In this document: piece after piece, positions 22,718 through 34,566 of the stretch | How positions within the stretch are numbered: position 1 is the first letter of the stretch | How the letters are laid out: each line of letters begins with the position of its first letter | NCBI GenBank assembly: GCA_010015655.1 | Contig: ML976669.1 | Coordinates: 684,230-748,229, forward strand | Direction of reading: 5' to 3' | Source of the DNA: Bimuria novae-zelandiae CBS 107.79 | Lineage: Eukaryota > Ascomycota > Dothideomycetes > Pleosporales > Didymosphaeriaceae | Length of the DNA: 64,000 nt | The notes under the pieces: model-generated | The model's database searches: none | Told to the model about the DNA's origin: nothing | Seen by the model: only the letters and a program-made list of their open reading frames with translations | Program-made: the position numbers and the translations under genes

Positions 22718-23814
22718 GTTGTCCGATTTGCAGCTGCTTCCTGGAAGGGAGGTGGGGGTGGTGGGGGTGGTGTTCGCACAGCTGCCTTGACTTCAACTGG
22801 CGATGCGCAATCGGCCGTGGCGGGGTAGGTCGCGCTGCGCGGGAAGGTGCGCAGATGAAGAGAACTAGGGGAAGGAGGCTGATGGTATGAGCAGCGCAGC
22901 CCAGGGCATGAAGTAATAGTTGGGCGACTCTCAAGCGGCTTGTTTGTGCGCGGAGCCACACGGCTGCTGCTGATGACGAAAGGCTTGCTTTTCGCACTCG
23001 CCGTGGTCGAATGCGATCGAGGGCCCTCTGGAATTGGTATCTGTTTAGCGCGAGAGTTTCGGCGATACGTCAACGCGACGTCAGGCTATAATTATCCAAC
23101 TTGGAAACGATCAGGAACCTTCAACAATTCACAAGAAGCCGAGGAGCAACGTGAAGAGTCAGACGGCGGGGAGAGCAGACCCTTTTTCCTGCCGCATTGC
23201 TGCTGCCTCCGAACGCGGGCGGCGTACCTTCACAAACGCTAAGCAGAAGCACGTTGCTTACACATGCCGGCTGATGCCGGTTCGAGCAAGACTCGCGTAA
23301 AGATGGAAGTTGACCATTGTATTACTCATCCTGGGGTAACATACCAGCGATTAATTGGGATCCCTCACCTTTACACGAGCAAGAGTCTCTCTCTCGATGC
23401 GGACGGAAATGCGCCGCGTGAGGGCTGCCGAAGCGCCCTGAAGCTTTTCCAAGACTGTCTGTCGTGCATACCGCACCCCCACATAGCGGCATCTTTGCGG
23501 CCGTTCCTGGTGGCGACTGGCCGATGACTGATCACATGTAGATGGCGGCGATTGCTGACTGTGAGTTTTTTGCACATTTACGAGCTATCCCTTGCTAATG
23601 CCCACCGTCTGCTGTGCCACATGTTTACATTGTTACCACAAGCGAGTATCCCGCGGCTTCATCAAAAAGTCTCCAATTCAGTGTTTCTCAGTCGCGTCCA
23701 TGACCTCTCAAGCGACGCCTTTTAGACCAGCGCATCGAATCCTTACGTCGTCATTTCTACAATTTACCCTGTTCTGTACCCTACGCCGTACGGTGATCAC
23801 CATCTTATGGTCGA
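22718..23814. other. Intergenic: ErdS promoter region
   Basis: This lies upstream of the minus-strand ErdS start and downstream of the questin-oxidase-like gene. A C-rich, CCACC-repeated tract sits at 22,745-22,770 in the ErdS 5' leader (coding strand). No gene was recognised. Confidence 0.5.
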
Positions 23815-25280
23815 CTATTGCAGCTCTGGATACGTGTATGCGACGTCATCCTCCGTGGCCTCGAACCCTCCCCACCGCTTAAACTCATCTGCAAATTGTA
23901 CTGCTGCTTTGAGGTAGAATTCGTCTTCGTCGCCCCATGTCTCGGACACCGCCTTCATTGATCGCAACGCTGCTATTGTTAGCAGGATTCAATGTAGGAA
24001 GGAATTCGATGCGCACCCTTCACGAAATGTGCGTCTAGCGAATGAGACGAGCGCAGTGCCTTGTCCAAGACAAACTTCCAATTTCTGCCCTGCAAGTCGT
24101 AGTCTTTGATCTTCTCCAACTTGATTTCCGGTCGTGTCTGCGCAATGTATACAGCAAGCGTGAATAGCCACCATTGCCGAACCAGGCTGATGTGGAATTT
24201 GGCTGGGATAAGTGGAAGGAGTATCCGCACCGCGTGGGACGACGTCAGCAAGTGTACGAAGAAGAAGTCAAATCGCGAATCTTCTGCAGCTTCGGTGCCT
24301 ACGAGAATGGCGACTGCTGCTTCTTGCGACGCCTCGAACTGCTTCTTCGGTTCCGAGAGTTCCCATGTATTCCAGTATTCCAAGAAAGCATCTTCACGCT
24401 CTCCTAGCACTTTTGTAATATCCCCGCTGCGCTTATCGTAGAGGCCGTCGAACCTCTTGTCCTTTCTCACTTTGTGCAAGATATCAAACAGCGACTTGGA
24501 TTGGACGAGGCTAGGCTTGGTGTACTTTGGGTCGTCGACGTATTTGTGCAGGGAGCCGTAAAAGCATGCGCCAAGGGCAAGGGCTTCAATCGCGACCGTT
24601 CTCGAGTCTAGCTCATAAGCGTATCCAAGGTGGATGAGCGGGTGAGCCACTAGTCACTCATTAGTACTACACTGGTATGGAATGGATCCGTACATACGTC
24701 CTGAGACCATGCCGTTGATCAACGGCTCCTTGCCTTCAAACATAAATTCCTCCAGAAGAGCCTTCCAATCGTACCGCTTCGCGACAAGTTGATCCTCAAA
24801 GAAGTCAACAAACGCCCGCTGGTACCTGCGAACCGTCAGCACGACTTCTTTTGGAATTGAACGCGCCGTACTCTCGTTTGCCCAAGAAGTCCCTCCAGTC
24901 GTCTTTGGATATTTCGCCAGGCGAATCATGCCATGGCTCCAGCTCCTCCGACTCCCTCTCGTAGATATCATTCAGATGCTCCTGCGTTGCACCCAAAGAG
25001 TATGCCGAACCCAGGATCTGACATGCAAGCTTAGCAACTGATAGTGCGAGCTGCCTTCGATTGCGCTCACGTGTGGTGCGTGGTTGTGGAATCGTAGGTT
25101 ATGGTAGATAATGGAGTGGTTTGCGTGGTTTGCTTTGAGCAGGTGCTTCAGCGTTCGCGGTCGCTTCTCGGCAGCCGTCTCGACATCGTGCGTCTCTACG
25201 GGAGCTATGTCGATAGAAGGGTACTGTTTGCCATCCGAGGTGAGGAAGGCAGGTAGCTTGAACGATGGGAGACTGAACAT
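23815..25280 (-). CDS. Questin-oxidase-like (DUF4243) protein
   Basis: Five exons (25,280-25,071; 25,017-24,872; 24,825-24,698; 24,649-24,017; 23,972-23,815) joined by short GT-AG introns of 44-53 bp give 424 aa. The last acceptor is ambiguous by one Ala codon. Recognisable text is LKANHANHSIIYHNLRFHNHAPH (45-70), LGSAYSLGATQEHL, WRDFLGKREYQRAFVDFFE, and GLAHPLIHLGYAYELDSRTVAIEALAL. The repeated His-rich helices are typical of the questin oxidase-like family. Its characterised members open anthraquinone rings (GedK/AgnL-type Baeyer-Villiger chemistry), but many family members have unknown substrates. No polyketide synthase lies nearby, so a secondary-metabolism role is only possible. The start gives a plausible 5' end with no signal peptide. 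Confidence 0.85.
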
Positions 25281-25571
25281 GTTCTTGAAGGTGGGAGTGT
25301 GGAGTGATCGAGTTGAATTGCGGGGAACTTATGTTTTAGCCTGGGCCTGTGCGGTGACGCGGTCCACGAACGCCTCGGCAGCGTCCGTACAGACACGCAT
25401 ATCACAATGTCACTCAATGGATACATGTGCAATGTTCGACGCTTGTTTCGAAATTTCCACCTACACGAGCCTCTATGCCAATTTTACACTTGATTGTCAA
25501 CACTTGAACCTTCAATGATGCTCCGAATAAGCCGTCGAGGGCGCATAGGCCATTGCCCCAGGTTACGTTGC

Positions 25572-27305
25572 CTAGTACTCACCCTCCATCTCTCCCTCAT
25601 CCAGTGCGTCGCTGGCAACCTCTTCGTAATCTTTCTCCAACGCAGCCAAGTCCTCACGAGCCTCAGAGAACTCACCCTCCTCCATACCCTCACCGACGTA
25701 CCAGTGAACGAACGCACGCTTGGAGTACATGAGATCGAACTTGTGATCCAGACGAGACCAAGCTTCGGCGATAGCGGTGGTGTTGCTAAGCATAGACACA
25801 CTGCGGTCGACCGAGGACAGCTCGCTTCCGGGAGGGCTGATGGGCCTATGGACGCATTAGTACAAGATTCAAGCGATCCCGTGAGCCCTTCTACTCACTT
25901 GGTGTAGTTTATGCCGAGCTTGAAACCAGTAGGGCACCACTCGACGAGGTTGAAGGACGACTTGGCCTTGAGAGCTGCAGCAGCCACTGTGCAGTCCCGA
26001 GGGACGATGTCTCCACGGTACAGAAGTGCGACAGCCATGTACTTTCCATTGCGCGGGTCACAGACAACCATCTGGTTATTGGGCTCGAAGCCTGGTCATG
26101 TCAGCAGGAAAATTATCGCAAGCCTAGAAAACCTACACTGGAAGGTCAGATCGGAGACCTTGAAACTTTCATGAGAGCTCTTCTTCGCTGAAATAACAGG
26201 AGCGTAGCTGATGAGTGGATAGTGGATACGCGGGTACGGGACCAAGTTGGTCTGGAACTCGTTGAGATCAACATTGAGCGCACCATCAAATCGCAAACTG
26301 GACGTAATGGAGCTGACGACCTGAGCAATCAGACGATTGAGGTGCTCATAGTCAGGGCGGGGAATATCCAAGTTACGGCGGCAGATATCATACACGGCCT
26401 CGTTGTCAACAAGGAAAGTGCAGTCGGAGTTCTCGATTGTGCTGTGGGTGGATAGGACAGCGTTGTAGGGCTCGACGACGGACGTCGAAACGCGAGGAGC
26501 AGGGTAAACGGCGAACTCAAGCTTGCACTTCTTGCCGTAGTCGGTGGAGAGACGCTCAAGGAGAAGTGCACCGAATCCAGATCCGGTTCCGCCGCCGAAC
26601 GAGTGGAAGATGAGGAAGCCCTGAAGCGACGAGCAGTTATCTAGCTAGGTCAGTCACAGGCTCCCACGCCCTTTTCGCAGCACGGGACATACCAGCGACG
26701 CGACGGATCTTCTCGACGACAGTGTCGACCATCTCCTTGCCAATGGTATAGTGACCGCGAGCATAGTTGTTGGCAGCATCTTCCTTGCCGCTGACCAAGA
26801 GCTCGGGGTGGTAGAGCTGGCGGTATGCGCCGGTGCGGATCTCGTCGATAGGAGAGGGATCCAAGTCGACGAAGATGGAGCGCGGTACGTACTTTCCGTT
26901 TCCAGTCTCGGTAAAGAAGGTCTCGTAAGAGCCACCCTCGGCGACGTCCGTCGCATCAGGGTCGGGACGACCGTCAGCCTTCAGGCCATGTTCCAGCAGG
27001 TACCTAGTATCCAGTCAGTTGAGTGTCGGGTCGTATGCGGTGACGGGCGGAGAGCGCGTACAGTTCCCATGCACTGTTACCGAGCTGGACACCAGCCTGG
27101 CCGATGTGAAGGTGGCAGATCTACAGTGAAAAGACAATCAGCGATGGCTCGACGCAACAATCGACCTCCACCATGCATTCGGATCCATTGCTTTCCTGGG
27201 ATACTCGAGATGCAGCTCTAGGCAGCCAGGGGAGGCACCCCTCCTTCCTCTCGTCGCACGTAAACAACGCGCCTGGCAAGCTAGCGTACGTACCTCTCCT
27301 CGCAT
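25572..27305 (-). CDS. tubA: Alpha-tubulin
   Basis: Six exons (27,305-27,294; 27,120-27,062; 27,003-26,693; 26,640-26,137; 26,091-25,899; 25,845-25,572) total 1,353 nt, i.e. 450 aa, the normal alpha-tubulin length. The first coding exon is only 12 nt (MRGE) and precedes a 173 bp intron; the others are 45-58 bp. Landmarks are [22 protein letters not shown] at the N-terminus, [16 protein letters not shown], the nucleotide-binding loop GGGTGSG at about 143-149, [47 protein letters not shown], and an acidic C-terminal tail ending in Tyr. It heterodimerises with beta-tubulin to form microtubules. The MRGE start suggests the tubA class of ascomycete alpha-tubulins. Confidence 0.96.
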
Positions 27306-27979
27306 GATGGGCTCTCTTCAGCACTGTATCAAACAGATGGGCGAAGAAAAAGGTCGAAGGGCGTGGTCCGGGGGTGTTGTCGTGTACTGCCGTGGATGCG
27401 ACGAAGCGGTGAGTGCTGTTTGTGGGTTTAGGCGGGGCAGGAGTGTTGTTTACGATCTAGCCGGCGCAAGGGCCACCGCAGCAGGGACCTACTGAACGCG
27501 ATTGGCCAGATCTTTATCCGCCCCCGTGCAGAGCCCTTTGTAAGGGTCCTTAATGCGCCTTTTGCACGCGTCTTTTGCACGCGTTAATGCCTGCCAACTG
27601 TAGGATCTTGTCGAGACACTTTGCTCTTCCAATTTGCAATAGACGAAAATCTGCTTCAATTGGTAGTACTTGGTAGATTCCTGGAACGAAACTTGGTGCT
27701 CAGTCTGTGTCGTCTCCTGCCGACGAATCTATGCTAATGAAACAATTATGCTAATTATGCAGACAAAGGAGAATCGTTGCCCTCACTTCAACACCAGGCC
27801 TGAACGCTATCCCTCAAGATTTCCATAATAGCTATTGCTCGAAAATGAAGAGAAAGAAAGGTAAGAGCAATCAAAGGAGCGTAGAAACTTTTCACACTCT
27901 TCTGAACCCCGCTAAGCATCTCCCATCGTCGTCATACTCCAGGGGACTTATGTCCGCGGTGACCATTCACACATCATCA
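27306..27979. other. Intergenic: alpha-tubulin promoter region
   Basis: Located between the tubulin start and the end of the channel gene, both on the minus strand. A direct repeat of TTTTGCACGCG lies at 27,557-27,583. No gene was recognised. Confidence 0.5.
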
Positions 27980-30900
27980 CTAACGAAGGCGCCTCATCTC
28001 CAAGTTGTCTGTTTGAGAGCGAGTCGGAGCATGGAGCGGAAGAGCGCTAGACCTCTGGGTTGGTGGGCGTGCTTCTTCGGCACTCGCCCTCACCGCCCGC
28101 GGACTGACAAGGCCGGAGCGGGGGTCAAGCTTCTCTTTGCTATCGGCAGTCTCGCTTTCGGGAATGTCAGCCATGCCAGTCTCCTCGTCGTGGCCCTGGA
28201 GCCTGTTGCGACCGAAGAAGCGGTTCCTGTGGCTGCTTCGCTCACGTGCTTGAGTGCTATCCGTGTTGACGCGCTGAAGGCGACCAAACTGGTGACTAGG
28301 TCGAGAGGAGATCGAAGTGGAACGGGCGGCGTCGCTAGATCCGCGCTCCTGGGAACGGCGAGATGGGGAGGTGACTCTGTTCACTGTTTCTCTCTCTCGC
28401 AGAACGTTGTCACGCTCTTCGAAAATATCTCCTGGCATTTCAGAGAAATTGACGTCCTTCATGCCAAGAGAAAAATCGACGCGGCGGCCCATAGCTGCCA
28501 TCGACTCACCACGAGCACGGCTACCCGTACGCAGTATAGATTCGCGACGACCGGGAACGTTTCCTGGTGCGTCAGACGGAGCATCCATGGCACCAGGCGG
28601 GGGAGCAACAATAGGCTCTTCCTGAGACCGATGGTCGAGAATGCCGCCAGGATTGTCGGGAGTGCCGTTGTGACCGATACCAGGTGTAGCCTGATGAGGA
28701 AGATTTTGCATGTACAGTGGGAAGGACTCCTTCTGGCCAGGGTAGCGCATGCGCGGGCCCTCAATACCACATTCTTGCATCGATACCATCAAGCAGCATA
28801 TGAACTTGTTGCGGCGTTGGAGACGGAGCAGTTCGTTCTGCCAGTTCGATTTGTAGAAGAAAACGACGTTCAATGTGAGGGAATGGACCTCCGTGACTTG
28901 GCGCAATTCCGTGAGAATGTTAGAACCGTACTCTCGTTTTTCAGCCGTAACGAACTCAAGCAATCGTCTGCGAAGTGAGTCGATTTGCTCTAGGGTAGTG
29001 CCAAACTTGATGACGACCGGTACTGCCTCGGCGAGGGCACCGGAACGACGTTGGTTGAGGATGAACAGCGTATTCAAATAGCTGTTAGGCGCCTGAACGA
29101 CGTGTCCTTCCATCTTCTTGAACTCGGTGTAGAGGAGCGCGATCTCCTTCACAAAGTAATCGTCTCCGAGACCCGCAGCACCCGTATTGCCATAGATGGT
29201 GACACGGTCACCGACATCGAAAGGGTGCTTGACAAATACGAAAATGACGGATTGTAGGAATTCTTGTGCAGTCGCGGAGAAGAGCCAAGATAAAGCAAGG
29301 ACCGTAGAGCCAGCTGAAGTAAGGACACCCGCGGCAGATGTAGAGATGAGCGAAATAAAAACTAGAATGGTGATGACGACAACAATGAACAAAAAGACGT
29401 CGTCGAGCTTGCTGACCACAGAGTCAAGATCCTTGAGTGATGCGGTGATTGACTTGCGCTCGCGACCAATCTCGACACAAACGGCTTCCAGCTCTTCCAT
29501 AGAAATGTCGCCGTTCATATCCTTGTCGAACATAGAAAAGGCTGCATCAGCCTCGTCATCATTCTCAAAGGCGTTCTTCAAATCGTCGGAATGAACGGTC
29601 TCCGTCTCCGGCCGAGCAAAAGTTCGATACAATCGACGGGCAAGGACCTGGCTACCAGCCGTGCTGCCCAGGAGCGTCAGAACAACTTGATGCGGGTGAT
29701 TGCTCGACGCCACTTGACGGCCGGTGAAGTCGCCGGCGATCTTTCCAGCAACATCGCCAAACTTGTTCAAGGCTTCTTTGGTATTCTTCTGCGCTTCTTT
29801 GATGTATTGACCCGGTGTGCGAGCACCGGACGCTAGGTGGTCCTCCTTGGTCTCAAACTCGGAATCCTCCATCGCGATCTTCTCCTTGGAATATTTGTAA
29901 AGCTTAGCCAAGCTACCGATCTGGAATTTGTTGAGCTCGATCCTGTCCGCGTACGTGCGCAAGTGGAAACTGATAGCGATGAGTTGAATGATGATCTTCT
30001 CAACGAAGTTGAGAGTCATTCCGACAAGTATAGTGACCAAAATCTTGTTTAAGATCGACTCCCAATGCTTTGTATCGGAATTGCCATTGATATGGTGGTG
30101 TTTCATTGTGGGAAGAAAAGAAATTTCTATGGCGAGAAACCAGGAAAACAGTGTTGCTGGAAGTTCGAGTTGCTTTCCCAAGTCTCGCCATTTCTTGCTG
30201 TTGTTGGTGAAAAGACTGGATATCAGACCGATTGGATAAGGAAGACACTTCGAAATCAACCTGTGTATAATCAACATGTTGTCAACTCAAAAACTTCGAA
30301 GCAGTACTGACCTGCCAGCCCACAGTGACAACCATACGATCATGAGCCAGATGAAGAACCACGACATTTTCACGCCGCCGACGGAGGCATTCTTGAATTG
30401 CAGTGCCCCGAGAAGTAATGGAACGAGTAATATCAGAACAAGCGGAGTGATGTAGGTGAAGTATCGGACCAGCCAGCTGGAGTTGTGAACTTTCTTGAAA
30501 AAGCGGGAGAAACCAGTCGCTGGGTTCTCGGGTGGTTTGTAGATTGCTGTCCTCTCGTGCAAAGGGTTCGTTGCCGTGTCAAACTCGTCCTCTGGCTCCT
30601 CCCTACGTGACCGTGTCTTGCGCACAGACCGTGTCGATTGTCCTTTGTCGAGACCCTCGGCGTTGGAGATCTGGCGCTCGATTTGAAGCAAGGTGAGGTC
30701 GTCATCTAAGCGGCTAGCTTGCTCACGATTCTGCGAGGGTGACTTGATCGAGCCCGACGGACCAAGTTGAACAGTGTCGACGGTCAAGTGGCTCCCTGCC
30801 CGGGCTCTGTGAGCTCCAGATCCAACTTGAGGTCCTGCTGCAGCGCCTGGATTCGAGCCCGTCTGGCTCCAATCTTCCCCCACAAACGTGCCATCGTCGT

Positions 30901-30991
30901 CTGAAGGTCGCTCTCGGTGGTTTGGCGACGGGAGGTGGGTGGAGCTGTCCATCGCGTATGTCGGCTCTGGCCGCTCGACTGGGGTGACCAT
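27980..30991 (-). CDS. MscS-type mechanosensitive channel with EF-hand
   Basis: Two exons (30,991-30,312; 30,260-27,980) around a 51 bp GT-AG intron give 986 aa. The N-terminal 150 residues are polar. Membrane helices lie at about 177-195 and 209-225 and continue after the intron ([27 protein letters not shown]). An EF-hand is at about 472-483 ([12 protein letters not shown]) in the cytosolic loop before the pore. The pore helices and MscS beta-domain follow ([52 protein letters not shown]). The last 350 residues are low-complexity. This is the layout of the fungal Msy1/Msy2 family, ER-membrane calcium-linked channels for hypo-osmotic shock. A second in-frame Met (residue 14) could also serve as start. 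Confidence 0.93.
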
Positions 30992-31937
30992 GTTGGCGTC
31001 GATGGCCGGTCACGAAGAGGTCGGTCAGAATCTAGGTCCCGCTGGCCGTGGTATTAGATGTACCGGAGTGGCAGGATCATGAAGTTTCCGGCGCTGGGTT
31101 GTCGAAAATTCGAATCGTTTGCGAATGCGGTGTACGTTCGCCCGAGTGAGGCACTCTCACGTCGCGTATCCGTTCTGTTGGGGCAATTGTGGAGAGAGGT
31201 ATAAGGAAACTATATTTAGCGAGTGACGACAAAGCAATGGGCAAGTTTGCAAGAAGGAGTAGCGTAAAGTGGTGGACGGGGTGAGATAAATCCCCGACCT
31301 AGGGGGCAGATATAGCGGGCTGCAATACGTTGGGGCAGGCGGCCCTGATCAGCGATTTTCATCCTCTAGCAAGACACGGTCGATAAGAAAACTGGGTCAC
31401 TGCAAATGACGGTCGCAGCACATCCGCTCGGTGTTGGGAATAAAAACTCAAAATAGAATTCGCGCCACACATTGCGACTGCACAAGCTAGGAGCGAAGGG
31501 CATGGAATACTGCCGGCTCTTTGTTGGGCTCGCTGTCGGCGATTCCCGTTTTTTTCGCGCGCCTACGTCACCGATGCAGGTCCCGATGCACGCTCGTATA
31601 GAATACAAGCGGGCTGTGAGTTGTCGCGCTCGCAAACGCTGCATACACGGCGAGCAATCGTAGCGCTGCATACTGCACGTCTGATTGCGAATCTCCCACC
31701 AGACGCGCTTCCAGCGTCTCCCTCTCCCTCGCACGTTCACATGCTGAAGCACACGTTTTAACGGTCCGTGGGCGTGCAGGTGGCTTGCGGCAAGGCGTAA
31801 GCGGCGGGTGGACAGGGCTCGGCACGATGGCGCGCCCCTGAAGCACTTGGCGCCTCTGTCCGTGGGGGGACAGACGATCGGCAACTCCACCACACTCCAG
31901 AGTCCAGACGGATGTGTCGAGATTCCGGCGCCGCGTC
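30992..31937. other. Intergenic: channel promoter; right edge of gene island
   Basis: GC-normal sequence without recognisable genes. ORFs on both strands lack family features. The gene island ends here; the transposon stack begins at the TA of 31,938. Confidence 0.5.
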
Positions 31938-32090
31938 TACTCGGTCCCAATGGCTGATTCTCAGTTTTTCTCCGAAAAAGGCCGTGCTCCGCACGGCCCT
32001 ACTAGCTCAATGATCGCACACGCTCAATGATCCAAATAACCGCCTATCCACGCAGCGCCATCAAAACACGCCCAATTTACATGAAATAGA

Positions 32091-34453
32091 ATGCCTAAAG
32101 TCACGAAAGAGGTCCCACAGTACATTCAAGACTCCAAGATCGTCGAAAACGCACTTGTGGAGCTGCGTAGAGTTGCGCGGCCCAATGTCACCGCATACTG
32201 TCGAGATCGCAACATAAGCCACCTCCGCCAGCGCGTCACGCGCGCCCTTCGCGGCCTTAACAACAAGTCAACTCGCCCTGCCGCCAATAAAAGACTATCA
32301 GATGAACAAGAATCCGCGCTTGAACGTTTCTGCGACGCTATTGATGATGTTGGATTTGGTATCACAAAGGAGCTTGTCCGGCAGCATGCTNNNNNNNNNN
32401 NNNNNNNNNNNNNNNNNNNNNNNNNNNNNNNNNNNNNNNNNNNNNNNNNNNNNNNNNNNNNNNNNNNNNNNNNNNNNNNNNNNNNNNNNNNNNNNNNNNN
32501 NNNNNNNNNNNNNNNNNNNNNNNNNNNNNNNNNNNNNNNNNNNNNNNNNNNNNNNNNNNNNNNNNNNNNNNNNNNNNNNNNNNNNNNNNNNNNNNNNNNN
32601 NNNNNNNNNNNNNNNNNNNNNNNNNNNNNNNNNNNNNNNNNNNNNNNNNNNNNNNNNNNNNNNNNNNNNNNNNNNNNNNNNNNNNNNNNNNNNNNNNNNN
32701 NNNNNNNNNNNNNNNNNNNNNNNNNNNNNNNNNNNNNNNNNNNNNNNNNNNNNNNNNNNNNNNNNNNNNNNNNNNNNNNNNNNNNNNNNNNNNNNNNNNN
32801 NNNNNNNNNNNNNNNNNNNNNNNNNNNNNNNNNNNNNNNNNNNNNNNNNNNNNNNNNNNNNNNNNNNNNNNNNNNNNNNNNNNNNNNNNNNNNNNNNNNN
32901 NNNNNNNNNNNNNNNNNNNNNNNNNNNNNNNNNNNNNNNNNNNNNNNNNNNNNNNNNNNNNNNNNNNNNNNNNNNNNNNNNNNNNNNNNNNNNNNNNNNN
33001 NNNNNNNNNNNNNNNNNNNNNNNNNNNNNNNNNNNNNNNNNNNNNNNNNNNNNNNNNNNNNNNNNNNNNNNNNNNNNNNNNNNNNNNNNNNNNNNNNNNN
33101 NNNNNNNNNNNNNNNNNNNNNNNNNNNNNNNNNNNNNNNNNNNNNNNNNNNNNNNNNNNNNNNNNNNNNNNNNNNNNNNNNNNNNNNNNNNNNNNNNNNN
33201 NNNNNAGAGGGCAGACGTTTACGCCTCGTACAATAAAGAGTGGCTGGCGCAAAACAGGCCTCTCACCCTTCTGCCCTGAGCAGGTAATCACGCCTCTAAG
33301 AGCTCAGGAGGCTGCCCGCGCTGCTGAGGAGGCAACAGCTGTCGACTGCGTGCAGGAGCCCTCGACTCCTACTTGGCAGTCGTCTGATGAGGAGGACGGC
33401 GACGACGTCCCTGCAGTACTCCAGTGCCTCTCTCCTCCTACGCATAGTCGACTACTCCACCAGCTGCTAGGCGCCATGGGTACGCCTTTGTTTACGGAGC
33501 TCTCTCAGCCCTTTCAAACGCCGCAACCCCGCCAATTGCCTAGCGATATAGGCTGGAGTACGCCGAAAACGATACGTACACTTAATTTGCAAGAGAAAGC
33601 TATTGCGTATACACTAAAAAAGTGGCTGCCGCGCGAGCAAGCGGAGGACGTGATTTCGACGCTCAAAGGCAGTTCGGCAATGGCCCGCAATGCAGCAAGG
33701 CTGGAGCAGGCTCTCCACCAAACAAAGGCTGCTGAGCACGCCCGCGCTGAGCGTCGTAGGCGTAATCAACGTATAGTTAACGTCGGCGGAGGTCCTGTTT
33801 ATGCTGGAGATTGCCAGAAGATGGCTGCAAAGAGGGTTATCAACGAAGCCGCCAAACAAGAAGCTGCCGTCGCGGCGCGCCACCAAAAGGCGCTTATTAA
33901 ACAATTTAATACCTGGAAGAGAATACTATCAAACGTACGTAATTAGGGCAAAAGGTCCAGTAGGCGTCACCGTAAGGGCCTACTTGCCACGCGCAGCAGG
34001 TCTCATATAACTATATTCAACGGCCCAGTAATCAAAACTTTGTCAGATAAACTAACGCGTTGGGAGTACAGAGTTATTAACCCAGCGCTGGCCGAGCGCT
34101 TCCAGGATTTGTATAAGGAATCTATACAAAAATTAGAACAGAGAGGCAAGTTTAGGGCAAGGCGTTCTATCATGGAGAGCTCGATTCCAGCACTTGAAGT
34201 CGCGTACGTCAACGGTGGCGGCATGGATCCTTACACGCGGCACTTGCAACAAAAAGGAGACGCACCTACACTGTCATCCTTCCCTGAGGAGAAACAAGCA
34301 ATAATACAAGTACAGGATAGTCAATTTCATGTCCATAAGACGCAACTCGAAGTTACCCCTATTGGCAGCGACGACGAGGGCTACTCATCTCCTATTCTTG
34401 AATTTTATAACGCTATTTCGCCAGGACAGGCCGACTGGGCTTGCGAGCGATAA
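32091..34453 (+). CDS. Pogo/Fot1-like transposase, interrupted by assembly gap
   Basis: The ATG at 32,091 opens 100 residues of a basic N-terminal DNA-binding region (VTAYCRDRNISHLRQRVTRALRG). Sequence is then unknown (32,391-33,205). After the gap the frame carries TFTPRTIKSGWRKTGLSPFCPEQV, the hallmark C-terminal segment of fungal pogo/Fot1 transposases. It then has an acidic linker and a basic Ala/Arg-rich helix, with a TAG at 33,944-33,946. The same frame stays open after that single stop to 34,453 (about 165 codons, no ATG near its start), with acidic Ser/Asp-rich text that I do not recognise. The gap size (815) is not a multiple of three, so gap length, an intron or a frameshift is unresolved. 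Confidence 0.7.
32391..33205. other. Assembly gap (815 N)
   Basis: A run of N lies inside the pogo-like transposase, covering the expected DDE catalytic core. It is probably an assembly break caused by near-identical genomic copies of a young element. Confidence 0.99.
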
Positions 34454-34566
34454 ACAAATGTTTGGCGATGTAATTACCATACAAATTACTTTACAAAAGG
34501 CATTTTACGACATTTGGATCATTGAGCGTGTGCGATCATTGAGCTAGTACCGTGTCCGTGCGCGTA

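Larger units (their letters stand above)
32005..34544 (+). mobile_element. Pogo-like element with perfect 33 bp TIRs
   Basis: The ends start GCTCAATGATCGCACACGCT and match for 33 bp without a mismatch. TA is duplicated at 32,003-32,004 and 34,545-34,546. Within each TIR the 11-mer GCTCAATGATC occurs twice, probably as transposase binding sites. The element is GC-normal and unRIPped, so it is the youngest layer. Its interior contains an 815 bp assembly gap. Confidence 0.9.

Noticed and set aside
19487..22828. Many ORFs on the plus strand and other frames over ErdS
   Set aside because: Shadows of a single 1043-codon GC-rich gene with conserved synthetase motifs.
16856..25280. Possible secondary-metabolite cluster (P450 plus questin-oxidase-like gene)
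   Set aside because: No polyketide synthase, NRPS, terpene synthase, transporter or regulator is present, and the genes between and beyond (ErdS, tubulin, channel) are primary-function genes.
31366..31950. 194-codon minus-strand ORF upstream of the channel gene
   Set aside because: No family features. It starts inside the MITE arm and overlaps other random ORFs.
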